64,000 nt of DNA from Micavibrio sp964400125 (GCA_964400125.1 CAYNSR010000006.1:65195-129194), one strand, 5' to 3'. Shown: positions 40,823-50,931, numbered from the stretch's first letter. A program made the numbers and translations. The notes: a model not told the origin generated them from the letters alone.

Positions 40823-43138
40823 ATGAAAGATACGCTGCGCGATGCCGCCCTTGAATATCACCGCCTGCCGATGCCGGGAAAAATCGCCATCGTCCCGACC
40901 AAGGCCATGGCGACGCAACGCGACCTTTCACTGGCCTATTCCCCCGGTGTGGCCGCCGCGTGCGAGGAAATCGCCGCCGACCCGCTGAAGGCGCTTGATT
41001 ACACATCGCGCGGCAATCTGGTCGCGGTCATTTCCAACGGCACGGCGGTGCTGGGACTCGGGGATATCGGCGCGCTGGCTTCCAAACCAGTGATGGAGGG
41101 CAAGGCCGTCCTGTTTAAAAAATTCGCCAATATCGATTCCATCGATATTGAGATCAACGAAAAAGATCCGAAGAAACTGATCGAGATTATCGCCGCGCTG
41201 GAACCGAGTTTTGGCGGCATCAATCTCGAAGACATCAAGGCGCCGGAATGTTTCGAGGTCGAAACAGAATTACGCAAGCGCATGAAAATCCCCGTGTTCC
41301 ATGATGACCAGCACGGCACCGCCATTATCGCCACGGCGGCGATTACCAACTGGCTGCATCTGAAGGGCCGCAAATTCGAAGACGTCAAACTGGTCGCCAA
41401 CGGTGCCGGAGCGGCGGCCATTGCCTGCCTGAATCTTCTGGTCCATGCCGGGTTACCGCGCAAAAACATTATCGTGTGCGACCGCAAGGGCGTCATCTAC
41501 AAAGGGCGCAGCGAACAGATGGACCCCTACAAGGAGGCCTACGCCGTCGAAACAAACGCCCGCACACTGGCCGAAGCGCTGGAGGGGGCCGATATTTTCC
41601 TTGGCCTGTCCGCCGCAAAATCCCTGACCGGCGATATGGTCAAAAAAATGGGCAAGGCGCCCCTTATCATGGCGCTGGCCAACCCGACGCCGGAAATCAT
41701 GCCGGAGGAAGCCAAGGCCGCCAAACCCGACGCCATCATCTGCACCGGGCGCTCCGACTACACCAATCAGGTCAACAACGTCCTGTGCTTTCCATTCCTG
41801 TTTCGCGGCGCGCTGGATGTCGGTGCAACCGCCATTAACGAAGAGATGAAAGTCGCCTGCTCCAACGCCATTGCCGGATTGGCGCGACGCGAAGTCAGCC
41901 CCGAAGTCGCCGCCGTCTACAACGGCGAACAACTTGAATTCGGCCCCGATTACCTGATCCCGAAACCCTTTGACCCGCGCCTGATTGTCGAATTGCCGAT
42001 GGCTGTCGCCCGCGTCGCCATGGAAACCGGCGTCGCCACCCGCCCGATTGCCGACTGGGAAGCCTATCGCCAGAAACTGCAAAGCTACACCTACCGCACC
42101 AGCATGGTCATGCGCCCGATTTTTTCGCGCGCCAAGCAAGACCCCAAGCGCATCGTCTATTGCGAAGGGGAAGAAGAACGGGTGCTTCAGGCGGTGCAAA
42201 CTGTCCTTGATGACGGCATCGCCAAACCGATCCTGATCGGACGGAACGAGGTGGTCGAAACCCGCATCAAACGCCTCGGCCTGCGCATGAAAATCGGCAA
42301 GGATGTCGAGTTGATCGACCCGGAATACGATCACCGCTACCGCGAATACTGGACGGCCTACCACGAGATCATGGAACGGCGTGGCGTGAACCCGGCTGTC
42401 GCCCGCACCGTTTTGCGCACGGATTTCACCGTCATCGGCGCCCTTATGGTCCGGAAAGGCGATGCCGACGCCATGCTCTGCGGCACGGTCGGGCAATACA
42501 AGGAACACCTGAAACATGTTTCCGACGTCATCGGACTGAAACCGGGCGTCGATACCCCGGCGGCGATGAATGCGGTTATCATGTCCAAGGGATCGCTGTT
42601 CATGTGCGACACCCAGATCAACCCGACCCCCAGCATCGCGCAGATCGCGGAAGTGACCCTGCTCGCCGCGCACGAAGTCTCCCGCTTCGGCATTACGCCG
42701 AAAATCGCCCTGCTGTCCCATTCCAATTTCGGGACACACGATGATGAAAGCTCGACACGGATGCGGGCCGCGCTCGAGGAAATCCGTTTCCGTGCGCCCA
42801 ATCTCGAGATCGACGGCGAAATGCATGCCGATGACGCCCTGTCGGAACAGATTCGCCAGATCAGCATGCCCAACTCCACCCTGCGCGGGGCGGCGAACCT
42901 TCTGGTCATGCCGAATGTGGATGCCGCAAATATCGCTTTCAATATGCTCAAAGTTCTCGGCGACGGCATTGCCATTGGGCCGATTCTGCTCGGCGTTGCC
43001 ATGCCGGCGCACATTCTGACTCCGTCTGCGACCGCGCGCGGTATCCTGAATATGTCGGCCTTTGCCTGCGCGCACGCGCAATCGTTCACCACGGACCCGG
43101 AATCGGCACATCTTCACCAGCGCGCCCTTGGCTTCTGA
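40823..43138 (+). CDS. maeB: NADP-dependent malic enzyme with phosphotransacetylase-like domain
   Basis: Converts malate to pyruvate with NADPH formation. The 771-aa protein has the malic enzyme domain (YSPGVAAACEEIAADP, GNLVAVISNGTAVLGLGDIGA, EDIKAPECFEVE, FHDDQHGTAI, then the NADP domain LVANGAGAAAIACLNLL) in about the first 430 residues. A phosphotransacetylase-like C-terminal domain follows (RIVYCEGEEERVLQAV, GTVGQYKEHLKHVSDVIG) that is thought to be regulatory. Start is the ATG at 40823; TTG at 40805 is less likely. Confidence 0.95.
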   Translation: MKDTLRDAALEYHRLPMPGKIAIVPTKAMATQRDLSLAYSPGVAAACEEIAADPLKALDYTSRGNLVAVISNGTAVLGLGDIGALASKPVMEGKAVLFKKFANIDSIDIEINEKDPKKLIEIIAALEPSFGGINLEDIKAPECFEVETELRKRMKIPVFHDDQHGTAIIATAAITNWLHLKGRKFEDVKLVANGAGAAAIACLNLLVHAGLPRKNIIVCDRKGVIYKGRSEQMDPYKEAYAVETNARTLAEALEGADIFLGLSAAKSLTGDMVKKMGKAPLIMALANPTPEIMPEEAKAAKPDAIICTGRSDYTNQVNNVLCFPFLFRGALDVGATAINEEMKVACSNAIAGLARREVSPEVAAVYNGEQLEFGPDYLIPKPFDPRLIVELPMAVARVAMETGVATRPIADWEAYRQKLQSYTYRTSMVMRPIFSRAKQDPKRIVYCEGEEERVLQAVQTVLDDGIAKPILIGRNEVVETRIKRLGLRMKIGKDVELIDPEYDHRYREYWTAYHEIMERRGVNPAVARTVLRTDFTVIGALMVRKGDADAMLCGTVGQYKEHLKHVSDVIGLKPGVDTPAAMNAVIMSKGSLFMCDTQINPTPSIAQIAEVTLLAAHEVSRFGITPKIALLSHSNFGTHDDESSTRMRAALEEIRFRAPNLEIDGEMHADDALSEQIRQISMPNSTLRGAANLLVMPNVDAANIAFNMLKVLGDGIAIGPILLGVAMPAHILTPSATARGILNMSAFACAHAQSFTTDPESAHLHQRALGF

Positions 43139-43153
43139 CCGGAGTTGATCTGA

Positions 43154-44557
43154 ATGACGGAAACGGAACACCGGAATGAAAATGAAGACGCGGTGGGAGA
43201 CGACGATATCGTCTTCGGCCTGAGCGACAAATTCATCAGCGACGTCGTTGACGCCCTGAATCAGGGAAATCGGGACATCGTCCTGGATGAACTGCGCGAT
43301 CTCGGCGTTGCCGACACGGCAGAACTGATTACAAAAATCCACGACGACGACCGGCGTTTGCTGCTGAAGAATTTCAGCGAAAAAATGGATCCTTACGTTT
43401 TTTCCGACCTGTCTTCGGATATGCAACGCAAGGTCCTGACGGAGTTGCCGCCACGTCAGGTCGCCGCGATCATTTCAGAACTCGACAGCGATGACGCACT
43501 CTACATGATCCAGAATTTGGATGAAGATTTCCAGCACGACATCATCCACCACCTCTCCGCAAAAACCCGTCTGGCCCTCGAGGAAGGATTGAGCTTCCCC
43601 GAAGACAGCGCCGGACGCCTGATGCAACGGGAATTCGTGGCCGTGCCGCAATTCTGGACGGTGGGTAAAACCATCGATTTCCTGCGCGCCGCCGCCGGAG
43701 AATTGCCGGATGAGTTCTTCGACCTGTTCGTCATCGACCCCGGCTATCACATCGTGGGCGAAATTCCGCTCAACCGCCTGATCCGCGCAAAACGCTCGGA
43801 AAAAATCGAGAACCTGAAACTCAAAGACACACACCCCGTTCCCGCGACCATGGATCAGGAAGAAGTGGCGCAATGGTTCCGGCGTGAAAACCTGATGTCT
43901 GCACCCGTCGTCGATGAGGAAAACCGCCTGATCGGGGTCATTACGGTCGATGACATCATCGATGTTATCGACGAAGAAGCTACCGAAGATCTGCTCAAAC
44001 TTGGCGGCGTCAAGGATGACGGGGATCTTTACAAAAACATACGCTCGACGACATGGTCTCGGTTTCGCTGGCTATTCATCAATTTATGGACGGCCATTCT
44101 GGCCTCCGCGATCATCTCCCTTTTCGACGCCACGATCGAACAACTGGTGGCCTTGGCCGTTTTGATGCCTATCGTCGCCTCCATGGGAGGCAACGCCGGA
44201 ACACAGGCAATGACCGTGGCGGTACGCGCTCTCGCCACCCGCGAAATGTCGGATACCAACGCCATGCGGATTGTTATCAAGGAAACCCTTGTCGGCACAC
44301 TGAACGGCGCGGCCTTTGCCGTGATTATGGGGGCCATTGCCGGATTCTGGTTCGCAAATCCCGTTCTGGGAGTGGTCATTGCTGCGGCCATGGTTATCAA
44401 TTTATTCTGTGCGGGGCTGTTCGGCGCAGGAATCCCAATTATCTTAAGTAAGGTGGGCAGCGATCCGGCGGTTTCTTCGGCCATTTTGCTGACCACCGTG
44501 ACCGATGTTGTCGGATTTTTTGCCTTTTTGGGTCTGGCCAGCCTGTTTCTGGTGTGA
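43154..44557 (+). CDS. mgtE: Magnesium transporter MgtE
   Basis: Mg2+ channel of the MgtE type, 467 aa. An N-terminal helical domain senses Mg2+ (LRDLGVADTAELITKIHDDDRRLLL), two CBS domains follow (AGRLMQREFVAVPQFWTVGKT, and HPVPATMDQEEVAQWFRRENLMSAPVVDEENRLIGVI), and the C-terminal pore domain of about five helices contains the VLMPIVASMGGNAGTQAMTV signature. It lies 15 bases after maeB, so the two may share a transcript. Confidence 0.95.
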   Translation: MTETEHRNENEDAVGDDDIVFGLSDKFISDVVDALNQGNRDIVLDELRDLGVADTAELITKIHDDDRRLLLKNFSEKMDPYVFSDLSSDMQRKVLTELPPRQVAAIISELDSDDALYMIQNLDEDFQHDIIHHLSAKTRLALEEGLSFPEDSAGRLMQREFVAVPQFWTVGKTIDFLRAAAGELPDEFFDLFVIDPGYHIVGEIPLNRLIRAKRSEKIENLKLKDTHPVPATMDQEEVAQWFRRENLMSAPVVDEENRLIGVITVDDIIDVIDEEATEDLLKLGGVKDDGDLYKNIRSTTWSRFRWLFINLWTAILASAIISLFDATIEQLVALAVLMPIVASMGGNAGTQAMTVAVRALATREMSDTNAMRIVIKETLVGTLNGAAFAVIMGAIAGFWFANPVLGVVIAAAMVINLFCAGLFGAGIPIILSKVGSDPAVSSAILLTTVTDVVGFFAFLGLASLFLV

Positions 44558-44637
44558 TTGCATTCCACTAAATGGGTGGTAAGAGATTCTGAAAGTGTTT
44601 ATATTATATTAAACTGATCCCCCTTAGAATTAGGCCT

Positions 44638-45708
44638 ATGACCAACGATGCAATTTTGAAAAGACAATGGGAAGGTGGATGGCTGAAAATGCCGTCTTTT
44701 GACCTTCTCCTGATCTTTGGCGTCCTTGCACTGGCGATTGGCAGCGGTCTGATCGTTCTGTTTAACCCCAACCTGTTCGGCATTGTTTTATTTCTTGATC
44801 TTTGGTTTTTAGGCTATCACCACGTCATCGCGACCTTTACCAAGCTGGCGGGCACCCCGGAAGACCGCAAAGACAATCGCTTCTTAATTTATTATCTGCC
44901 GCCGATCGTGCTGGCCGTCACCGCCCTAATCAGCGTGACCGCAGGGATATGGCTGGTCGTGACGATATATCTGTTCTGGCAATGGTATCATTACACACGA
45001 CAGTCATACGGAATCGCCAGCTTTTATCGCCGCAAGGCGATCCGTCCGGTCATAGAAGATCCCCGCTTTGCGCAGGCAGTCCTGTGGTCTATACCCGTCT
45101 GGGGCATACTCAACCGCTGCAATCAAGGGTGGGACAAGTTTCTTGGTGTGCCCGTCTGGCTGCCGCCAGTCCCTTCTGAAGTCGTCTTCATTGCGGCATT
45201 CGTTTCCTGCATTCTTGTAACAGTCTGGATCGGCATCCGCGTTTTGGCCTGGCTGCGCGGCAGTCTGCCTCTGGGCCAGACGCTTTATATCATGTCCCAT
45301 TTTACAGCGTTCTTTGTGGGGTATATCGCCATCCGGGATATCAATAGCGGCTGGCTGGTTGCAAATATTTGGCATAATACGCAATACATCCTGTTTGTCT
45401 GGCTGTACAACACCAACCGCTTCCGCAAGGACGCGGTGCCGGGCACCAATTTAATATCCTGGGCTTCGCAATCTGGTCCGGTGCAAGTGATGATGTATTT
45501 TGCCGGATGCCTGATCATAACAACACTCTTTTACGGTTCGCTGACGGTGGGATATAAAACTTTTATAGGTCATAACGCCGCACTGTTAGCTCTGCTGTAC
45601 ATCGTGACTTTTCAGACCGTGAACTTTCACCATTACATCGTAGACTCCCTGATCTGGAAAGCGCGCAAGAAAAAGAATCAGGACGTCATGGGCCTGATCA
45701 ATACATGA
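44638..45708 (+). CDS. Polytopic histidine-rich membrane protein, 356 aa
   Basis: Family not assigned. About eight or nine hydrophobic helices are visible, with conserved-looking histidine-containing motifs between them: FLGYHHVIATFTK, FWQWYHYTRQSYG, IMSHFTAFF, ANIWHNTQYILFVWLYNTN and TVNFHHYIVDSLIWK. Such spaced His clusters in a membrane protein recall di-iron or other metal-dependent membrane enzymes, but the pattern does not match one I can name. It is followed 10 bases later by an acyltransferase-3 gene, so a surface-lipid or glycan link is plausible. Confidence 0.8.
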   Translation: MTNDAILKRQWEGGWLKMPSFDLLLIFGVLALAIGSGLIVLFNPNLFGIVLFLDLWFLGYHHVIATFTKLAGTPEDRKDNRFLIYYLPPIVLAVTALISVTAGIWLVVTIYLFWQWYHYTRQSYGIASFYRRKAIRPVIEDPRFAQAVLWSIPVWGILNRCNQGWDKFLGVPVWLPPVPSEVVFIAAFVSCILVTVWIGIRVLAWLRGSLPLGQTLYIMSHFTAFFVGYIAIRDINSGWLVANIWHNTQYILFVWLYNTNRFRKDAVPGTNLISWASQSGPVQVMMYFAGCLIITTLFYGSLTVGYKTFIGHNAALLALLYIVTFQTVNFHHYIVDSLIWKARKKKNQDVMGLINT

Positions 45709-45718
45709 TGGCACGCAC

Positions 45719-46855
45719 ATGAGCGGGACAATGTTACCAAAGATTGCCGCGCTGGACGGATTGCGCGCCCTCGCGATCCTGCTGGTCATGTTAAGGCATG
45801 GCTTTTATATGTTCAGTGTGTATGCGCCGAGATCTCCTTCTCAGGAATGGATCGCCCAAAATGCGTCTTTTTTCCTGAATGGCTGGATTGGCGTCGATCT
45901 ATTTTTCGTCCTCTCCGGATTTTTGATTGCGCGACCCTTCATCGGCGGAGAAAAGCCAAGCCTGAAAAGTTACACGATGAAACGCGCACTGCGGATCATT
46001 CCCGCCTATTACGCCGTTCTGTTTCTTTGCATCGCAGGATTTTTCCCGGGCTATGCCATGGGTGTTCCGGCGCATGGTCTGCCCTTATCGATCCTGTATC
46101 ACATCGTTTTTCTGCAAGATTATTTGCCCGCCAACATCAATGTTGTTTTCTGGTCACTGGGCGTCGAAGAGAAATTTTATATTCTCGCCCCGATCCTTGT
46201 TGGTGGACTTGTAATATTCTACCGGAAACATCCGGCTCTATGTGGCGCGGCAATCATAGTGTATCTTCTGCTAGGCATGGTTCTGCGCGTTACAACATAC
46301 ATGGCGCACGGCATGCCGGAAACATATACGGCATTTTTTTATGCTGCCCGTTCTCCCTTTCATTGCTGCCTTGATCCGCTGCTCGTCGGTGTGGCAATTG
46401 CTTTTTTCGAAAACTATCAGCGCCGTCATGGCCTTGATTTACAGCGTACGGCCCGGATCGTTTTTGCCCTGTCCGCCATCGTGCTTATACTTCTTATGGG
46501 TACAAGCCATCTTCTGGGAGAGATTGGTCTCTATGACGCGTCTTTCCAGCCGCTGTTGATTGCCTGCATTATGGGCGGGCTGGTCTGGTCCGGAACGATG
46601 GGGGGTGCACCGCAGGTGATGAGCATTCGGCCTTTACGGTTCATCGCCCGCATTTCCTACGGACTTTATTTGGTTCACCTACCACTCTTCCCGCTCAGTT
46701 ATTATATTGCGGGCCAGATAACGGGACCTGAAGGCCCCCTTGCCTTTATCGGAACATTCATGGTCATCTTCCTAACCATCAGTTGCGGAATGGCAACCAT
46801 CCTTTATTTCATTGTTGAAAGGCCTTTTCTAAAACTGAAAGACAGGATGAAGTAA
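45719..46855 (+). CDS. Acyltransferase family 3 (OafA/NodX-like) membrane protein
   Basis: Ten-helix membrane O-acyltransferase of 378 aa that acetylates or acylates sugars of surface glycans. Diagnostic segments are IAALDGLRALAILLVMLRHG (with the conserved Arg and His), WIGVDLFFVLSGFLI, YTMKRALRIIPAYY and VFWSLGVEEKFYIL. The GDSL/SGNH domain found in some relatives is absent. A start at 45731 (MLPKIAALDG) is an alternative. Confidence 0.9.
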   Translation: MSGTMLPKIAALDGLRALAILLVMLRHGFYMFSVYAPRSPSQEWIAQNASFFLNGWIGVDLFFVLSGFLIARPFIGGEKPSLKSYTMKRALRIIPAYYAVLFLCIAGFFPGYAMGVPAHGLPLSILYHIVFLQDYLPANINVVFWSLGVEEKFYILAPILVGGLVIFYRKHPALCGAAIIVYLLLGMVLRVTTYMAHGMPETYTAFFYAARSPFHCCLDPLLVGVAIAFFENYQRRHGLDLQRTARIVFALSAIVLILLMGTSHLLGEIGLYDASFQPLLIACIMGGLVWSGTMGGAPQVMSIRPLRFIARISYGLYLVHLPLFPLSYYIAGQITGPEGPLAFIGTFMVIFLTISCGMATILYFIVERPFLKLKDRMK

Positions 46856-46946
46856 ATAATATGGTGACAGTATAAAACAGCAAAAATTTTACAAATGCAG
46901 CGGTTTGGATTATTGCTTTGCACCCGACTGAAACCGAGTACGCCAC

Positions 46947-47480
46947 ATGTCTGCATCGAAACTGATCCGCCCGGATATTGAATACAAAAATAGCTTTCTG
47001 GATGCCTTGCGTGAATATCATGCAGAGGGCCGCCAGCTCTATAACGACATCAACCGGGTCAGCCACGATTTTCCTGCCTTTGTCGAAGCCCTGCGGGCGG
47101 AACGCGGCTATCCGCACCAGCCCTTTCAGGACTGGGTCGAACCCGTGCCGGAAACGGTTTTATGGTTGGTCAAGGATGATGAATATATCGGCACGGCTGA
47201 TATACGACATCGGCTGAACTGGCATCTTGAAAAATGGGGCGGCAATATCCACTTCGCCATCCGGCCCAGTATGCGCAACCGGGGTTTCGGCAAAAAAATC
47301 CTGACCAAGACCAAGCCTTTTGCCAATTATCTCGGCCTAGAAAGGGCGCTGATTACCGTTGCACCCGACAATGCCCCGGCCCTTGCGGTGGTCGAATTTT
47401 GCGGCGGTGAATTTGCCAATGAGCTGCATGAGACCGACCAGTTCCCGGCGCGGCGGCGTTACTGGCTGGATTGCACCTGA
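46947..47480 (+). CDS. GNAT-family acetyltransferase, 177 aa
   Basis: Acetyl-CoA-dependent N-acyltransferase. The GNAT fold shows a beta strand preceding WLVKDDEYIGTADIRHRLN, then the acetyl-CoA loop IRPSMRNRGFGKKILTKTKPFAN and LERALITVAPDNAPALAVVEF, with the last strand GGEFANEL. Substrate unknown. The gap to the preceding acyltransferase is about 90 bases. Confidence 0.88.
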   Translation: MSASKLIRPDIEYKNSFLDALREYHAEGRQLYNDINRVSHDFPAFVEALRAERGYPHQPFQDWVEPVPETVLWLVKDDEYIGTADIRHRLNWHLEKWGGNIHFAIRPSMRNRGFGKKILTKTKPFANYLGLERALITVAPDNAPALAVVEFCGGEFANELHETDQFPARRRYWLDCT

Positions 47481-47576
47481 CCGGGGGATTCCGGTCATGA
47501 TTACGCCTGATTTCTCTGCAAAACTGCGGGAGTTTCCTTGATATTTTAAGGAAAATGGCCTAACGAAAACGACATC

Positions 47577-49658
47577 ATGGCACGGAAACCCCGGACGAAA
47601 CGAAAAACATCTTCGCGAAAGAAGAAAAAATCAGGCCTGAAGCCCTTTCTGCTTCACGGCCTGCGCTGGACCTTCGTCCTCGGGCTGTGGGCAAGTATCG
47701 CGCTGGGGTCTTTGGTTGCGTGGTATGCGCTGGAGCTCCCGTCGATTATTGAAAAACCCGGTTTCGAACGAAAACCCGCCATCACGCTCAAGGATGAAGA
47801 CGGTGCCACCATCGCCCGCTACGGCGAACTGAAAGGCGTCAGCCTGACGGTAGCTGAATTGCCTCCGCACCTGATCTACGCCGTCCTTGCGATTGAGGAT
47901 CGCCGTTTCTACCAGCATTTCGGACTTGATCCGGCAGGATTGCTTCGCGCTGTGGCCCGCAACACCATGGAAGGCCGCGTGGTTCAGGGCGGCTCCACCA
48001 TCACCCAGCAACTGGCGAAAAACCTGTTTCTCAGCCGTGAACGCACCCTGAAGCGGAAGATTCAGGAAGCCCTGCTGGCGCTCTGGCTGGAACATAAACT
48101 GACCAAGGATGAAATTCTGGCAGCCTATCTGAACCGCGTCTATCTCGGGTCCGGCACTTACGGGGTCGAGGCGGCGGCGCAAACCTATTTCAACAAATCC
48201 GCCCGCGATATCAACCTGCGCGAATCTGCAACACTGGCGGGCCTGTTAAAAGCCCCCTCGCGCTATTCTCCGACCAGCAATCCGCGCCTGTCGCAACAAC
48301 GTGCGAATACGGTGATTGCCGCGATGAAGGATGCCGGATACCTCAGCGATGCGGATTCTGCGGGCAAGACAGACGCCCCGCCCCTGCCTGCGGAAAAACC
48401 CGGCGGCGCGGACGGCGATTCCGTTCGCTATTACACCGACTGGGTTACGGGCGATCTCGACAAGCTGATTGGAACGCCCGGAGAAGATATCATCATCGAC
48501 ACAACACTGGTCCCGGAGATCCAGCAAGCCGCAGAAGAATCCCTCAACCGCATCCTCGAAGCGGAAGGTGCCGAAAAAAACGTGACACAGGGCGCGATTG
48601 TCGTCATGGCGCGTGACGGTGCAATCCTCGCCATGGTGGGCGGGCGCGACTATGCCAAAAGCCAGTTCAACCGTGCCGTTCAGGCCTACCGTCAGCCAGG
48701 GTCGTCGTTCAAGCCGGTGGTCTACCTGACCGCGCTGGAACGCGGGTATACGCCGGGCTCCATCGTCATCGACCAGCCGATTACCACAGGGCGCTACCGT
48801 CCGACCAATTTTAAAAACGAATATTACGGTGAAATTCCGCTCTACGCAGCGCTGGCGTATTCCCTCAACACCATTTCCTACTCTCTGGCACGCGATATCG
48901 GGATCGGTTACGTCATCGGCACGGCGCGACGCCTGGGGATCGAGGCGGAGTTACAGCGCGACCTCAGCCTCTCTCTGGGCAGCAGCGGCATTCCGATGAT
49001 CCAGATGGTGACCGCCTACGGCACCATCGCCAATGACGGTTATGCCGTGAAGCCTTATGCCATCCGCCGTATCACCGACAAGGACGGGAGGCTGATTTAT
49101 CAGCGTACCGACAGGTCGTTGCAATCGGGCCGGTCGATGTTCGACCCGCACACCATCGCCCAGCTTCAGGGCATGATGCGCGGGGTCACGGAATTCGGCA
49201 CAGGTCAAGGGGCAAGGATGGGACGTTCTGTCATGGGAAAAACCGGAACCTCGCAGGATTTTCGCGATGCATGGTTTACCGGTTTCACCGACCAGTTTAT
49301 CGCCAGCGTCTGGGTTGGCAATGACGACAACACCTCCATGAAACGTGTGACCGGAGGATCGATCCCGGCGCGTATCTGGCGTGAAGTCGTGACAGTCGCG
49401 CATGATACCAAGGGCAGAAGCTGGATGTCGCCGCCCGTTACAACATCGTGGGGGGAGGATCCGGATGCGGCATATCGGCCACCGCAGCAGGGCCAGAGCG
49501 GCGAATTCGGGGGTCTCCTCCGCCGCTTGCTGGATTCCGGCCCGCAAACGGCCCCAATAGCAGAAAATATTATTGCCACCCCGACGATTGATCCGATCCG
49601 TATCCCGGTGTCGCAACATATCCGCGACCAGTCGAAAGACTGGAAACTGAACGATTAA
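47577..49658 (+). CDS. Class A penicillin-binding protein (PBP1a-like)
   Basis: Bifunctional peptidoglycan synthase of 693 aa. A basic tail and single anchor helix (about residues 30-52) precede a GT51 glycosyltransferase domain (EDRRFYQHFG at residues 107-116, GGSTITQQLAKN, AYLNRVYLGSGTYGVEAAAQ). The transpeptidase domain has the SxxK motif SSFK (S376-K379), YSLNTISY (SxN) and MGKTGTSQDFRDAWF (KTG). The trailing 60 residues are unusual Pro/Gln-rich sequence. A weak terminator-like hairpin follows. Confidence 0.94.
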   Translation: MARKPRTKRKTSSRKKKKSGLKPFLLHGLRWTFVLGLWASIALGSLVAWYALELPSIIEKPGFERKPAITLKDEDGATIARYGELKGVSLTVAELPPHLIYAVLAIEDRRFYQHFGLDPAGLLRAVARNTMEGRVVQGGSTITQQLAKNLFLSRERTLKRKIQEALLALWLEHKLTKDEILAAYLNRVYLGSGTYGVEAAAQTYFNKSARDINLRESATLAGLLKAPSRYSPTSNPRLSQQRANTVIAAMKDAGYLSDADSAGKTDAPPLPAEKPGGADGDSVRYYTDWVTGDLDKLIGTPGEDIIIDTTLVPEIQQAAEESLNRILEAEGAEKNVTQGAIVVMARDGAILAMVGGRDYAKSQFNRAVQAYRQPGSSFKPVVYLTALERGYTPGSIVIDQPITTGRYRPTNFKNEYYGEIPLYAALAYSLNTISYSLARDIGIGYVIGTARRLGIEAELQRDLSLSLGSSGIPMIQMVTAYGTIANDGYAVKPYAIRRITDKDGRLIYQRTDRSLQSGRSMFDPHTIAQLQGMMRGVTEFGTGQGARMGRSVMGKTGTSQDFRDAWFTGFTDQFIASVWVGNDDNTSMKRVTGGSIPARIWREVVTVAHDTKGRSWMSPPVTTSWGEDPDAAYRPPQQGQSGEFGGLLRRLLDSGPQTAPIAENIIATPTIDPIRIPVSQHIRDQSKDWKLND

Positions 49659-49671
49659 GCGCAAAAGAAAA

Positions 49672-49700
49672 GGGAGGAAGCGCAGCGGCCTCCCCCCTTT
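49672..49700 (+). terminator. Possible terminator after the PBP gene
   Basis: GGGAGG (49672-49677) pairs with CCTCCC (49689-49694) across an 11-base loop, followed by CCCTTT. The T run is short, so efficiency is doubtful. Confidence 0.4.
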
Positions 49701-49757
49701 CGCGTTTTGCCGTTTCATCCTTGGGAAATGATCCGGACATGACCGACGCTGGAATCG

Positions 49758-50273
49758 TCAGTTCACAAACACACTCTCGTTAAACATTGCGTAATGCACC
49801 GGGAGGGGACCAAAACGTTCTTCGTCGGTTGCCTTCCAGTGATCTTTCAGCATCATGACCGTTTGCGGCAAGGCCCCGGCAACACCGTTTCCATCCCATG
49901 TTTTTCGCATGATGCACCTGTCGCAAAATTCGAGGAAAGCCCCCGGAAACGCCTTGCGGGGAGCGCGCAGCCCCAGATCGACGAGAGTCTTGGCAACCAG
50001 CGCATCCGCAATATCCAGCATATCGGCGGTAAACTGTATGGCAGACAGGATCTTTATTTCCATCCTGCTGTTCGGGACATCGCGCAAATGGCGCATGAAC
50101 CGTGCATAGATCTCCATCTCGAAACGGGTATCCTGCCCCGCCCCCAAATCCGCGAGCGCTGGCGGCATGGGCAGAATAACCCGTTCCTTGATGTGAGTCT
50201 TGTGAGGGACACTGTGTGAAAAACTGTTTGCGATATCGTCAGCCCGTTTGGTGATGCCCATTGTCGTTGTCAT
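49758..50273 (-). CDS. Hypothetical protein, 171 aa
   Basis: Family not recognised. It is soluble, with a helical middle (LSAIQFTADMLDIADALVAKTL) and a cysteine pair in EFCDRCIMRKTWDG that might bind metal. It has a Ser/Thr/His-rich N-terminal segment (ANSFSHSVPHKTHIKERVILP). It lies convergent to the PBP gene. The 226 bases to rnhA (50274-50499) contain nothing I can assign. Confidence 0.6.
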   Translation of the reverse strand: MTTTMGITKRADDIANSFSHSVPHKTHIKERVILPMPPALADLGAGQDTRFEMEIYARFMRHLRDVPNSRMEIKILSAIQFTADMLDIADALVAKTLVDLGLRAPRKAFPGAFLEFCDRCIMRKTWDGNGVAGALPQTVMMLKDHWKATDEERFGPLPVHYAMFNESVFVN

Positions 50274-50499
50274 GCGATCCTCCGTTTATATATCCCGCAA
50301 CTTTTTGCTGCTTGTCTGTATGCTGTGCGGGCTTGATTTCAGAATGTCGTTCAAACGTTAAACGAATCTTAAAATGCGACTGATTCACCAGAATCACGCG
50401 ATTCAGTTGTGGATAAGCATACAGGCGGGAAGATTCTGGATACGGGGATCAACACTTGAGCGAAAACCGGGCCGGGAACGCCCGGCGAATCGGCTGCCC

Positions 50500-50931
50500 T
50501 CACCCCTGCCGCAATGTTTTGATTGCCGATGTGGCCAAAACGTCGGCGCGTTCGTTTTCGGGATGACCGGCATGCCCCCTGACCCAGTGGAAACGCACAT
50601 CGTGTTTCTGGATCAAGGAATCAAGCTCTTTCCACAAATCCTGATTTTTGATCCGCGACGGCCAGCCCTTGGCTTTCCATCCGGCCATCCACTGGGTGAC
50701 GCCAAGCTGCAAATACTGGCTGTCTGTATACAAATCGACGCGGCACGGCCTTTTGAGGCTTTCCAGCCCACGAATTGCCGCCGTCATTTCCATGCGGTTA
50801 TTCGTCGTTGCCGCCTCAGCCCCGGACATCTCCTTTTCGACGCCGTTATAACGCAATATCGCGCCCCACCCGCCGGGTCCGGGGTTGCCGCTACAGGCCC
50901 CGTCCGTAAACAATTCAACACGCGATGTCAT
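50500..50931 (-). CDS. rnhA: Ribonuclease HI
   Basis: Removes RNA from RNA-DNA hybrids (143 aa). Active-site acidic residues: Asp in LFTDGACSGNPGPGGWG, Glu in NNRMEMTAAI, Asp in LYTDSQYLQLG and Asp in ENERADVLA, with the handle region HWVRGHAGHPENERAD. The start overlaps the end of thrB by 17 bases; the ispH-thrB-rnhA order is conserved in this class. Confidence 0.96.
   Translation of the reverse strand: MTSRVELFTDGACSGNPGPGGWGAILRYNGVEKEMSGAEAATTNNRMEMTAAIRGLESLKRPCRVDLYTDSQYLQLGVTQWMAGWKAKGWPSRIKNQDLWKELDSLIQKHDVRFHWVRGHAGHPENERADVLATSAIKTLRQG

Noticed and set aside
41453..43426. 657-aa reading frame on the minus strand opposite maeB
   Set aside because: It is antisense to a gene with complete malic enzyme and phosphotransacetylase-like motifs, is very rich in His, Arg and Gln, and has no recognisable domain. 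It is a codon-bias shadow.
47533..47554. Hairpin TTTCCTT/AAGGAAA upstream of the PBP gene
   Set aside because: A seven-base A/T-rich stem with no T run afterwards; not convincing as terminator or regulatory site.
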